DNA from: Trichosphaerium sp. ATCC 40318
Taxonomy: Eukaryota > Discosea > Flabellinia > Trichosidae
Assembly (NCBI GenBank): GCA_038496445.1
Contig: JALMLS010000334.1
Location: forward strand, 62,001 to 126,000
Reading direction: 5' to 3'
DNA: 64,000 nucleotides
In this document: in pieces, positions 22,466 to 32,965 of the stretch
Numbering within the stretch: position 1 is the stretch's first letter
How the letters are laid out: every line of letters begins with the position of its first letter
Position numbers and translations under genes: made by a program
The notes under the pieces: generated by a model
Database searches by the model: none
What the model was told of the DNA's origin: nothing
What the model saw: the letters and a program-made list of their open reading frames with translations, nothing else

Positions 22466-24580
22466 TTACCAAGACAACACGAAGCATATCACAGAAGCAT
22501 AGAAAATACGTGATGAAAACTTCTCAGATGCCGATTGCCGTTCACGGAACCTAGTCCTTAAAGCATCCCTTTTACTAGAACAGGTATTAGCAAGGTGACA
22601 GTAAAAACGAAATATTTCTTACCTTAGGCTAAGTTTCTCCATTTCAAGTCCTATTTTTTTTTGTTTATAACGTTTATTATCCTCTAATTCATCTTCTCTG
22701 TGTCTTCTTCTATGACTATACAAGTATTAGAATAATACATTTATATAATGATAATAGCGTACAGGTTCTCTTCTTCAGATACAACAACACCTTGTTGGGC
22801 TACTATAACTTTCTCCCTATTTTCAAAGTTATTTTTTATCACACCAAAAAAAACAGATGCATTTTACAAAGCAATTTTAAATCATTTACCTTTCTATTTC
22901 TAGCGTTCTATCATTATATTCCATTTGCTCCTGAAGAGTTCTGGCATTTAATAAACATTCCATAGCTTTTAATTGAAGCTGAACACGTTTCTCTATTAAC
23001 AAAAAGCGTAAGTGTTTGAAAACCAAAAAAAAAAAAGAGACAAAATAAAAAAAAAGGCATTAAAAAACAACCACTAAAAAACCCTTCGTTATTATTACCT
23101 GGATCTTGAACGGCGTTTATATTATTAGTGAGTTCTTCAGGTAACGATTGACGTGCTAAATCAAGTCTTCTTGGAGTATCCAAATGATTAAACCTCATAG
23201 GAGTGTCCATATGGCCAAGCCTTCTTGGTGTACCCAAATGGTTGAACCTCATCGGTGTATCCATATGGTTATATCTCATTGGTGTGTCCATATTATTGTA
23301 TCTCATTGGTGTATCCAAGTGGCTATATCTCATAGGTGTATCCATAGGACCAACTCTTCTTGGTGTATTCAAATAGTTAAACCTCATTGGCGTATCAAAT
23401 TCGTTCTGTCTCATTGGCCTTGACGGTGTTTGAAGAGCCCTCGAAGTAGTAATACTCTCGTCAGGTCCATAATCATCCATAGCTAGATAGAGTAAGGACA
23501 CAAAATATTTTCTCAAAGGAGCTCCTGAGGACAAAATCCAAAAAACAAGAAAAAAATCGTTCACATACATTGTGTTGACTCATTGGTCTCTACAGCTGCG
23601 TATATGTGTTAGTGGTTTTAACTAATAATGTCTTTTGATAGTAAACGTACTTTGTTCTTCTTCTATTGTATCCTCATCATCAAACGTTTCATCAAGAGTC
23701 GACATATCATCTGTTGTTCTTTCTTCAGGATAATTTTTTTTAATTGTTGTTTGGTTATATGGATTGTCGTCGTCTTTCATTGTTGTTGCTCTGTCATCAG
23801 GTGTAAGCTTCTTAACTGTTGTTCTCTTATCAGGAGCATCGTTTTTCATTATTGTTCGGTTATCAGGTGTTCCATTCTTCATTGTTGTAGGTGGTCTGTA
23901 TGGAGTATTTTTCGTTGTTGTTCTTCGTCTGTCTGTTGGTCTGCCTGTTGTCGCTTTTTTCATTGAAAGCGGACGAGCGAAATTTGGACTCATAGGCATA
24001 CTAGAGTTCTCTTGTGGTACGAACGTTGAAGGGTTACCCTCAGCGTCTTCTTTTAGCATTTTATTTATCGTTGCGTTTTGTCTTTCTTCAACCCAATCTA
24101 AACGATGGTGTAGAGTGAGTAAGAGAACTGGGCGGTTTTCTTTATTCGAGAAAAGTTAACGTACTGGTGTACACTTTAGACATTGTTTTTGTAAGAGTAA
24201 GTACTACAATGAGAGCTTGTATGCGTCAGCTATGTTATAAACGAATAGAGCAACCTCTTACCTACGGCCACAAAAACCATCGCCATTTGCTCTTGTTTTA
24301 TTGGGTTATTCCATTCCCTTGCGTTGTTAATGGTAAGACCACCATCTATGCGTGTGTTAAGAGCCACGTCATTTTTTAAAACAGTAAAACAACAAAAAAG
24401 TGGTATTTGATGACACATTCGCACTGTGCTACCTGAAGTATGAGTACCTGACTTTATTTCCCGCGGATTACTTCTGGTGGTTTGAGCGTCCGTAGCATCG
24501 TATAACGTCTGGTGACGTGACGTCGAGCTACATTTAACACATAGCACGAGTACTAGTAATCCAAAGGCGCGTACAATCAT
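22466..24580 (-). CDS. Secretory-pathway protein with TP-repeat array, coiled coil and C-terminal hydrophobic segment
   Basis: From ATG 24580 there is a signal peptide (MIVRAFGLLVLVLCVKCSS). An intron joining GTA G to TA CTT ACT keeps the frame open into TMSKVYTNWVEERQNATINK. A basic Thr-rich part follows with about five 11-residue repeats (TTMKNGTPDNR type, about 23725-23888) and an acidic stretch. Next come nine exact 9-residue repeats (DTPMRYNHL / NTPRRVGPM type, 23154-23396). The last third is coiled coil (QLQLKAMECLLNARTLQEQM, then EDELEDNKRYKQKKIGLEME) and ends in a hydrophobic helix, FYASVICFVLSW. The layout (signal, repeats, coiled coil, membrane) suggests an ER or nuclear-envelope protein. 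I recognise no family. The N-terminal exon could belong to a separate gene. Confidence 0.65.
23154..23396 (-). repeat. 27-bp tandem repeat array, 9 copies, in frame
   Basis: Nine units of 27 bp encode 9-residue repeats of consensus DTPMR[YF]NHL. Some copies read TPRRLGHM or TPRRVGPM. The length is exactly nine units (243 bp), so the frame is kept by any change in copy number. Every unit has a Thr-Pro followed by a basic residue, a form that proline-directed kinases can phosphorylate. Confidence 0.9.
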
Positions 24581-24702
24581 CTTGGAGGACAGTATTTTGT
24601 GATCAAAAAAAAGTCGTTACGAATCTTCGAAACGGTAAAATACTTAGTGCCAGTCACATTTGACGCGTCGAATCTTCAAAACTATCAATTTATACGTACA
24701 AA

Positions 24703-25028
24703 ATGGTAAGACAACCCACCGTTTGATCAAAGTGTAATTAAAAACATTCAGAGCGCGTTTAATATTGGCCAACTGTCTGAGATGAAGTGGAAACTCGGTG
24801 TAGCGGTCCAATCATCCCATTGTAAAATATTAAACTCTGGGTTTGTATCAATTACGCTACGCGTACTAGATAGTAACAAAAAGGAACAAACACACTCTTT
24901 TGAACTTTCCATCACAGAATTTCAGGTAAAAGACACCAATACCGCCACTAAACACTTCCTAACGCTCTAAATAGAAGTTTGCAACGAATTTTAGCAAGAT
25001 GGGCGAAACTTTAGAGTCTATGAGCTGA
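24703..25028 (+). CDS. COMMD: COMM-domain protein (short, COMMD6-like)
   Basis: The first exon appears to be the start codon alone: ATG is followed at once by GTAAGA, and the intron ends at CAG before AGC GCG TTT. The protein is then SAFNIGQLSEMKWKLGVAVQ, continuing into SSHCKILNSGFVSITLRVLD, HSFELSITEFQ and KFATNFSKMGETLESMS, stop 25026-25028. The W-K-LGV---SS core, the beta-strand pattern and the FEL---EFQ segment are the COMM domain, about 80 residues in all. COMMD proteins form the heteromeric Commander complex that recycles membrane cargo from endosomes. There is no N-terminal HN domain, as in COMMD6. Which COMMD paralogue it is cannot be fixed by eye. It is divergent from the minus-strand gene at 24580, 122 bp away. 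Confidence 0.82.
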
Positions 25029-25180
25029 CAAAACTGAAATATCCAAAAAAACTTCATTATTTTTTTTGTACACACTATAAGTACAGTAGAAACTTTTTAT
25101 ACCACTCCCAGTTGTTGTTTTTTTTTTTCTTTTTTTGTGAAAGTGTTGTTTCAATTTTGTTTTTGACGTTAAAATCTGAA

Positions 25181-26762
25181 TCACGTTGCTGATGTATAGA
25201 AATAACGTTCTCTGTATAACTGAAGTACTTGTGTACCAAACCCTGTAAGAGAAAAACAGAGTGTCAGTAAAGCAATTAGGACGAAAAAAGAAGAAAAAAG
25301 AAAAAATCTATTCTGCTCGAAACGGTTCATGAATTAATGACCGTACCGGTAACGACGTTGACGAGCGGTAATCTTCCAAACAAGCCAACTATAGCCGCAA
25401 GTCTATGCTCAAAAACACCCTCATAACATGGGCTACGAAGTAGGTAAAATGCCCATAATGAAAAACGTCTCCAAAGCTCTCTACTTTCTCTTGCATTTGT
25501 ATTTTGTCTCCAACTGTAGTATGCACTCATAACATCTATTGTCAGTGAGGCTAGCCAAGGCTTCCAAGAGCCCTTTTTCCAAACATACAGAGCTAGCACT
25601 TACTTTGTCAAGGACCAACAAAGCGTCAAAGACGCAGATTTCAAAAAAAGAAGAAAGTAGGATACAATAAACAAGAGGTCGTATTATCCAAAGTATCTCT
25701 CCTGTAGTTGTCCCTGATGTTGCAGGTGTTCCTGGTACTAGCATTATACGTTGCATTTGGCTCTTTTTAATGTCAATCATTTGTTTTATGGTGCGTAAAG
25801 ACTTTCTACGTAATTGTCCGGTACCAGGATGGTACATTCTATGAACGTGAAAAGTCAGGAACTGACAAAACCCTCATCAAACACTATCGTACATGCGGTC
25901 AATCTGGTCCTGCTCAGCTTGATCTGTAGGCTCTCTTTGAGGTATGGTATTGTACGCTGTAATCTTGCCTATGGAAGATGTCAGTTGAATCAAGAAAGAA
26001 GTTCAAAAAAAAATGTCAAAAAAAACAGGTGCTTTTTTTTTTTTTGGGTGTTCGTCACGTGCCTTTGTTTTTTGATAATAAATTAAGGTGAATAGCCGCT
26101 ACGCGTATGTTATGTTGTTTCGTCAAAATTAAATGAATAAAGGGTGCCTTTGATGAGTTCAATCAAAAAAATGGTTATAAACCACATGTTTCGTAAATAA
26201 GGTGTTGTGCTGTCTCTGTTGGCGCGTTCTACTTCTGTACCAATAATTTCTAGAGGTAATTGCACGATTTTGAGTGCTTGTAGCCAGAATAAAGAATTTA
26301 CGTAACTGAGTAGGGTAAGATGAAAAATAATGCGTAAAATAGAGTGCATACTGTTTAGGGAGTGTTTTTGATGCCATTAAACGCCGTTGTAGTCGCTCAT
26401 CTAAACCTTTCATTTGACCAGTTTTCTTTAGTTTGTCTCCATATTTTAGCCAAATACTATCGTGGTTGAGGATAATCAAGTTGATGAGCGCTTGTGCTAG
26501 TGTAGTGTTAGTAATTCTGGCGGGCAATCGTTTATGCGCGTGTAACGTCGTATGCACGGCGTTTGAAATACGTTACTACCGCACAGGATGTTTTTCGCGT
26601 ACCAATTTCTGATTGCATTTCTTTGTCATTGAAACGACCAGGAATCAGTAATAACGACGTGCGTAGTGCTGATTCAATGTAAGAAACACTATCTACGTTT
26701 TGAAGTAACGCAATGTCGTAGGCCTTCTTTATTTCTGTGTACAACGTTTGCACGAGAGCCAT
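25181..26762 (-). CDS. PEX16: Peroxisomal membrane biogenesis protein PEX16
   Basis: From ATG 26762 the N-terminus reads MALVQTLYTEIKKAYDIALL, then ESALRTSLLLIPGRFNDKEM, matching the PEX16 LPGRF region. Later exons give LRNMWFITIFLIELIKG, YHPGTGQLRRKSLRTIKQM, GEILWIIRPLVYCILLSS and SWKPWLASLTIDVMSAYYS, then ELWRRFSLWAFYLLRSPCYE. The C-terminus VVTGFGTQVLQLYRERYFY, from an exon joined across an intron at about 25240-25350, matches the last helix of animal PEX16. Stop is TGA 25181-25183. PEX16 inserts in the ER and peroxisome membrane and recruits PEX3 for membrane-protein import. The gene shows that the organism has peroxisomes. Confidence 0.93.
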
Positions 26763-27047
26763 GGTAACTTACAAAATGCCAAAATACAAATGTTTTCCGC
26801 CAGTTAAGTTAACACCAACGACATCATGGCCTGCATAGGTACACTAGTACTCGAGCTATTCGTTGAATTTGTAGGTAACTGTGCCCTTAAAAAGAGAGCG
26901 AAAATGAAATGTTGACACTTGTACAGTTACACTGTACTTCCACGCCAACCCACCTGCGCCACAGATTGAGTGCAATACTACTGAAAGGATTCCTTAGCCT
27001 TGCTTATTGACTTCTTTTCCGCTGTGGACTAACGCAGAACGCCGAGG

Positions 27048-29779
27048 ATGGCTACAAAAGCTTACGTTTACGCGTCAAAAAGTATTGAACGGCGCTACAT
27101 TACTGTTGAACAATCTCATGGAAAGAAAAGGAGAAATAAATCACAAAAAGCCGCACCAACGCGCGAAACGAGTAATCAACGTAATATATACAAAGAAAAC
27201 GAATTTGTACTGTCAAAATGGGTTATCTTAAGAATAATGGGTTTTATATATTTATCAGCGTTTACGTCGTTCTATGTACAGATCCCTGGCCTATACGGCG
27301 ATAATGCACGTTCCCTTCATTTTGACACCTGCTGACACTTCAAAACCTAGGGCGTATTCCCTGTTAATGAATTCTACGCTCACCCTTCAGTACAAGCGTC
27401 AAATTTTCCAACTTTCTTACCTGCACTGGCTAAAGCTACTCAATCGGATCCTGTAGTACTCTTACACGCTGTGACACTTGTTGGTATGGTGCTATCGTAC
27501 GTATTTATTCTCGAAAAAGGCTTTACTTTTATTTTTCTGATCGGTTTTTTTTTATTAGTGCGATCGTTGTCCTTGGTGTGAGCTGGAGCCCAATCTTATT
27601 ACTTTGTTGGATAATCAACCTTACAATATTCGATGCTGGCCAACTATTTAAGCACTTTCAATGGGATGTACTCTTACTTGAATCTGGTGAGTGTTCACTC
27701 ATTTATTTCCTGTTTTAATGATAAATGTAAGGTTTCTTGGCTATCTTCTTAGCGCCTTTGTTTTCATTTACATTCACTGTAAAATCGTACAGAGTTGGTT
27801 TACCCAAGGACCTTGGTATTTGGTTGTTTAGATGGCTTCTCTTTCGTCTCATGTTCGCATCTGGTTCGTGTTCCTGTGGTTACTATTTATTTTATTGACG
27901 AGTTATTTTAAGGTGTTGTTAAATTATCTTCAATGTGTCCTACATGGTGGTCACTAACTGCATTGGATTATCATTACTGGACTCAAGTGAGTAAATAAAT
28001 ATTATAATATAAAAACACATAAGCTAATACTTATCGTAGTGCATTCCAGGACCTTTGTGAGTACACTTTGGGTTTTTTTCCCTGTCAACTTCTTTTCAGG
28101 AATATCTCACTTTTTTAAAAGGGCTTGGTACATTCACAACTACAGCGCTGCTTGGTTTTCTCAATTGAGTGTATTTCTTGTTCTAGTTGTAGAACTATTC
28201 GTTCCGTTTTGGATTTTTGGTACAAACTTCGACTTGATATTTTTATTAGTCTAATGTCTAATAGGTTCACGCACTCTAAGAAATGTTGCTGGGATTTTGA
28301 ACGTTATATTTCAAGTATCTATAGTCTTAACTGGAAACTATAACATATTCAATATCAACACAATAGCTCTATGCATAGCACTCTTTGATGATAAATTTTT
28401 ATCCCAATTCTTTATCAAAAAGTACAACGCATTTTTTACTTCATTAATACCTAATATGTACCTTGCTACAGGTCACTACCTGGTCTTAAATATGATAATA
28501 CACCTCCCAATGAAGATGTCAAGTCGTCTAAAGGAGAATACAAAAAATGGTATCTAACTGTTTTTGATGTTCTTGTATTCATCGTTGGCATTGCTGTCAC
28601 CGTATATCTTATTGCCCAAATGTGGAAAATCGACTTGAACAAAGACGGTATGTTTTGTCGAAAAAATCTTACAATCACGTGATTTTATCTTCATTTCCAT
28701 GTACGATGTGCTTTATTTTTTACTATGAACAAGGTGTTCCTATTTCGATAAAGTACATTATTCAACAACGAGATTGGCAAGCAATCGTATCCAAAGGTAT
28801 TGGATAACAATTAAAAAAACCGTATTCAATTATTTAGTAACACCATGGACGATATACATTGGCATTGCTTCTGGTGTATGGTACATGCTAGCGAATATAT
28901 TAAGCTTGGTAAACAGTAACTTATTTAATACAAGGTCAGATATCCTAGTGTTACTTTGTTTTGCTTACATTTTTACTAGGATTGGTTCTAAGGATGTTGT
29001 CGTCCTACTTTTTGGCATCATATTCGCTTGTCTTCTTTTCACTGCATCCATTCGCCCATTTACAGAGTAAGCAACAATATTTGTTTATCCCTTATGTGTT
29101 GTTTAGGGGTATCACTGGTAGAATGACACCTGACATTCCTACACAACTTGTACCTTTTGAAAAGTTTGCATCCTCTATCCAACAACAATACTATCTTTCA
29201 GGAAGATACGGTAAGTAGCTAATTTGAATAAAAACCTAATAGCAATTCTTTGTTAAAGGTTTGTTTGCACGTATGACAACAACAAGACCAGAAATTATTA
29301 TTGAAGGAAGTGTTGATGGTAAGACATGGAAGGAGTATGAGTTCAAATACAAAGTTGGTTCTTTAAATAGACCTGCACCGTGGGTGATGCCACATCACCC
29401 TTACTTGGACTGGCAGGTAAAGAATGAACGTTTATGTATTTTGATAATCACCAAGCTTGTTTTTTTTTTTGCCTTGTTGAACTCATCCTTACACTAGATG
29501 TGGTTTGCTGCACTTTCAAATATGCAAAGAAATCGATGGTTTGCACGTGTACTTGTTCGTATAGTTCAAAACGAACCTACAGTACTTTCTCTGCTTGATA
29601 GTAATCCATTTGAGAAGAGTAAAGACAAACCAAAGTTTGTCAGATCAAAAGTTTTCGAATATTCCTTCACATCAGTGGATGAACAAAACAAAACAGGAGA
29701 TTTCTGGAAACGTACATACAAAGGGTACCTAAAAAAACCGGAGATTTCATTAACACCCCGTGCACACTACTTCTTATAG
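27048..29779 (+). CDS. LMF: Lipase maturation factor (LMF1/LMF2 family)
   Basis: Starts [20 protein letters not shown] at 27048. The first membrane region is [25 protein letters not shown] intron (27306-27350) joins GDN to [15 protein letters not shown]. Conserved LMF blocks follow: [47 protein letters not shown] and [11 protein letters not shown]. The C-terminal domain has [33 protein letters not shown] and NPF, and ends RAHYFL at TAG. LMF proteins are multi-pass ER chaperones needed for folding and dimer assembly of secreted lipases and other disulfide-rich cargo. Length and about ten membrane segments fit. Around 14 short introns; several middle exons (28250-29100) were placed only roughly. 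It is divergent from PEX16, with 285 bp between the starts. Confidence 0.93.
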
Positions 29780-30481
29780 TAATCAATAGGGACTACACAA
29801 AGTCAGTTAGTCTGGAAGTAGCGAACAAAATGTATCCAATATCAACTGAACAACATGACCATATACTAAAACGTATTCACTCAAACATCGCGCCATGGGC
29901 GCCCTTCGCAGTAATGTGTGTACTTGCTCGCTTATTAGCTCTTGTCGTATAGGAGATTAAATAATATTATACTCAACATAAACAAGCTACTGTTGATTCC
30001 TTAGCCAATTTTATAAACAAAACATGTGAACAGTGAGTTTTTTGCCGTCTTTGTTTGGAGTTAATTATTTTATTCCTTTTTGGTTTCCTATAACGTTAAA
30101 TACGCTAAAACTACATCCGTTGTATTAACAATAACTCAGTCAAGCTATTAGAAGTGGTATTTACGAGTTTACCTAAAAAGAAACAGTTTATTATAAACCC
30201 GGAACTGTACTTTCTGAAAATGTTTAAATACGGACAAATGCTACAAATCATGTAACTTTTTGCTTGAGGTTACGGAATCTTCCGTTTTCGAAAAAACAAA
30301 ATTACTGTCTGCAACTTTGTAAAGCAGAGGAGTATTATCCTTTATACGGTATATAAAGGTCTTCTTGTTGTATAGAGGCCGTAGTGTGAATGCTAAACTC
30401 CGAATGAACCAACAATAGGACTTGTTTTACTCCGAGTTTTAAGACAGTTTCTTGATAAAAATACGCTTTAGAAAGCACCGC
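29780..30481. other. Intergenic stretch upstream of the NIT-domain gene
   Basis: About 700 bp. A frame at 29829-29952 (MYPISTEQHDHILKRIHSNI, then a hydrophobic stretch) could be a tiny membrane peptide but is unsupported. A TATATAAA string near 30352 may be a promoter element. Nothing else seen. Confidence 0.4.
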
Positions 30482-32648
30482 ATGGTGTTTTATCAGTGTT
30501 CATTGTTATGTGGGTGTGTTGGGGCTACGAATAGAAGCCAAAAACGCGTTCGTAGTCGTTTAAGAGCAGGTATATTTCGTGCTTGCGTAGGTATGTTGCA
30601 GTAGGTACTGTGTATCGATTATTGATGGTTGAGTAGGGATTTTAAGCGCTATATCTTTTTTCTACTTCTTTGTGCTTGTTACGATTGAAATACGCGATAA
30701 CGCAGAGTTCCGCGAGCGGATAAATACAATCCGAGCAGTCGTCGCTTTGACCGAAGTAATTGCACAAGAACGTGGTAGAACAGCGTTGTATATATCAGGA
30801 GGATTTGATGATAGCTTACGCGCTGATATTTGTACGTTTCAGCAGGAAAACGCTGTTTATTTTGGAAAATAGGCCACCTCACTTCTTTTCTGACAAACCT
30901 CGTTTAGTGAAGACCAGAACATCTGTAAATGACCTTCGTACAGAGCTAGACAGAGTTTCCGGTAAAGGACGGGATTTTCCCACTCTAAACACTGCTCTAG
31001 AAGAGCATAACAAAATAGAACAACTACGAGCTGATGTACGAGTAAAAAAAAAACCACAACTCGTGAAACTTTTCATTTTTTCTTACTCTTCCTCAGATTG
31101 ATGCTTCTATTGGTTTATCACCCACTGATCCAAACAGAGTGTCAGAGCAGACAGCTTTTGCTGCGTTTTCTAAATATAACGAATTGTTTGCCAACTTTAA
31201 TCTACGACAAAGTTTCACTAATCAAGAAGGTATAAGTAGAGTACTATACAGTGTAGTTCGTGAAGGAATTGTAAGTTATTTTGAGCAGCAATCTTTTTTT
31301 GGTTTTTTTTTTCTTTTTCTTGGATACATGGGCTTATTTGTCTATTTTAGTACCTTGAAGCAAGCGGTATAGTGAGGGGTTTACTTGGTTCAGTTTTTGC
31401 CAGAGGTAAGGAAATTACAAAAGAAAGAATTTGCCAAAAAACCAAAAAAAAACCAAGTTGATGTTTTTGACTTTGTCTTTAGGTTTCTATTTGGATAATG
31501 ATGAGGTGCTCGCAGTACGAGCTTCAGAAAATGCTCAACAAAGCGCATACCGTGAATTGCTTGTATTACTTGATGATGAAGACAGAGAGGTTGAAATGTC
31601 TTCTTTAGTGCGTGTACAACTCTTTTTTGGGCGTTTTTTTTTGATTGATGTGTCATCTGTATACTTACGCTTTTATTAGACTCCGGAAGTAAATGAAGCG
31701 TTGTCGTTCATTTCACTCTTTCGTAACATTTCCTTTGTGGTACGTTTTATTTTTTGGCAGTAGTTTGAGACTTGGCCGTTAATTTTCTGATCTAGGATCC
31801 ACTGCAATACAACGCATCGAACCCTTTCCCAGTTGAGGCTACAGCTTGGTTTGGAAATGTTACAATATTTCTAGATAGCTTCCAAGTACTCAGGACTCAC
31901 TTGTTGTACGTTATTTGTCATTCTACTAAAGACTCTTGCTTTTTTTTATTACCTCCCAACACTTGTTTAAATCGTGTTTTCTCATTGTGTTAATCGGTTT
32001 CTGAATTCTTTTAAAGTTCATTGCTAATATCTGGCTAACACGTGTTCATAGTGAAAGGCTATTAGTAGAGCAAGACAAACAACTAGTGATCACTATTACT
32101 GAGTTTGTTATTGCTTTGGTTGCGCTTGTACTAGAGATAACAGCATGTACTACTCTTATACTCATTGCATGGCCAGTTCTTAAACTGTTCTGGACGATGG
32201 AAGGCAAAGCTCGAAAGTACGTTTTCAAAAACTACGATCTGTTTGAAGCAGAAATGTGAAACTATCAATCAACATGTGTGCTCATTTTTTTTTTTGTGAA
32301 GAATTTCGGATAGTTCTACAAGAGGAACTACTAGTAAAGCTGGTACTGGTGCTGACACAGATGATGGATTAAAAAATGATATCAATAAGCACAACAGCTT
32401 TGTTTTGGAAATGTCAGGTGAGATACCAAAATCTTTTACAACTTCGGTTCTCTTACTATTTTTTCCAAGACGTTGAATCAGCAACGACAGAATTATCATC
32501 TTCTAAAGACAAATCATCTGAAAATGAAGAACCTCTAGAACCTAGGATGTCACAAACGCAAACTCCTAGAGCACCTGATGTTATGGAAACTCCAAAGTCA
32601 AGACGGAAAAAAAAATCCGCTAGGAGGAAAAAGAAGTCTCCAGAATAA
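30482..32648 (+). CDS. NIT (nitrate/nitrite-sensing-like) domain membrane protein
   Basis: The start at 30482 is tentative; the secure part begins near 30700. The NIT-type sensor is visible as ERINTIRAVVALTEVIAQER and GRTALYISGG, with the ERG motif. Helical segments follow: TSVNDLRTELDRVSGK, TDPNRVSEQTAFAAFSKYN, YRELLVLLDDEDREVEMSS and FPVEATAWFGNVTIFLD. A membrane helix FVIALVALVLEITACTTLIL comes next (about 32100-32190). The cytosolic tail is short, Ser/Asp-rich, then strongly basic (SRRKKKSARRKKKSPE), and stops at TAA 32646-32648. NIT domains usually feed kinases or nucleotide cyclases; no output domain is present here. The role as an extracellular receptor is inferred from the family. Confidence 0.72.
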
Positions 32649-32965
32649 ACTTGTACATAAAAAACACTACCCTAAGTAAAAAAATAAAAAACCAATTTTT
32701 AAACATGTGGAATACTATTTGTTGAGCGCGAAATTACAATCAATAAAAGAAGGAATGTGGTTCAAGAATACAGTTGCAAACAAAACAAACAGTAGTGAAC
32801 GAGTACGTCACTAGAAGATATGTAAATTCCCCTTTGAATTTTCCTAGATATTACTGTGGGCTATAAAGGTAACATGTGACCTTGTCGCTTAGTTTAACAT
32901 TTTATGTCAATAATGTCGAAATGTTGAATAGTTTTTATTAAAGTCATTGTCGATTTGTTTCATTT

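Noticed and set aside
23184-23423. Plus-strand ORF of His/Trp/Cys-rich repeats
   Set aside because: It is the antisense reading of the 27-bp TP-repeat array.
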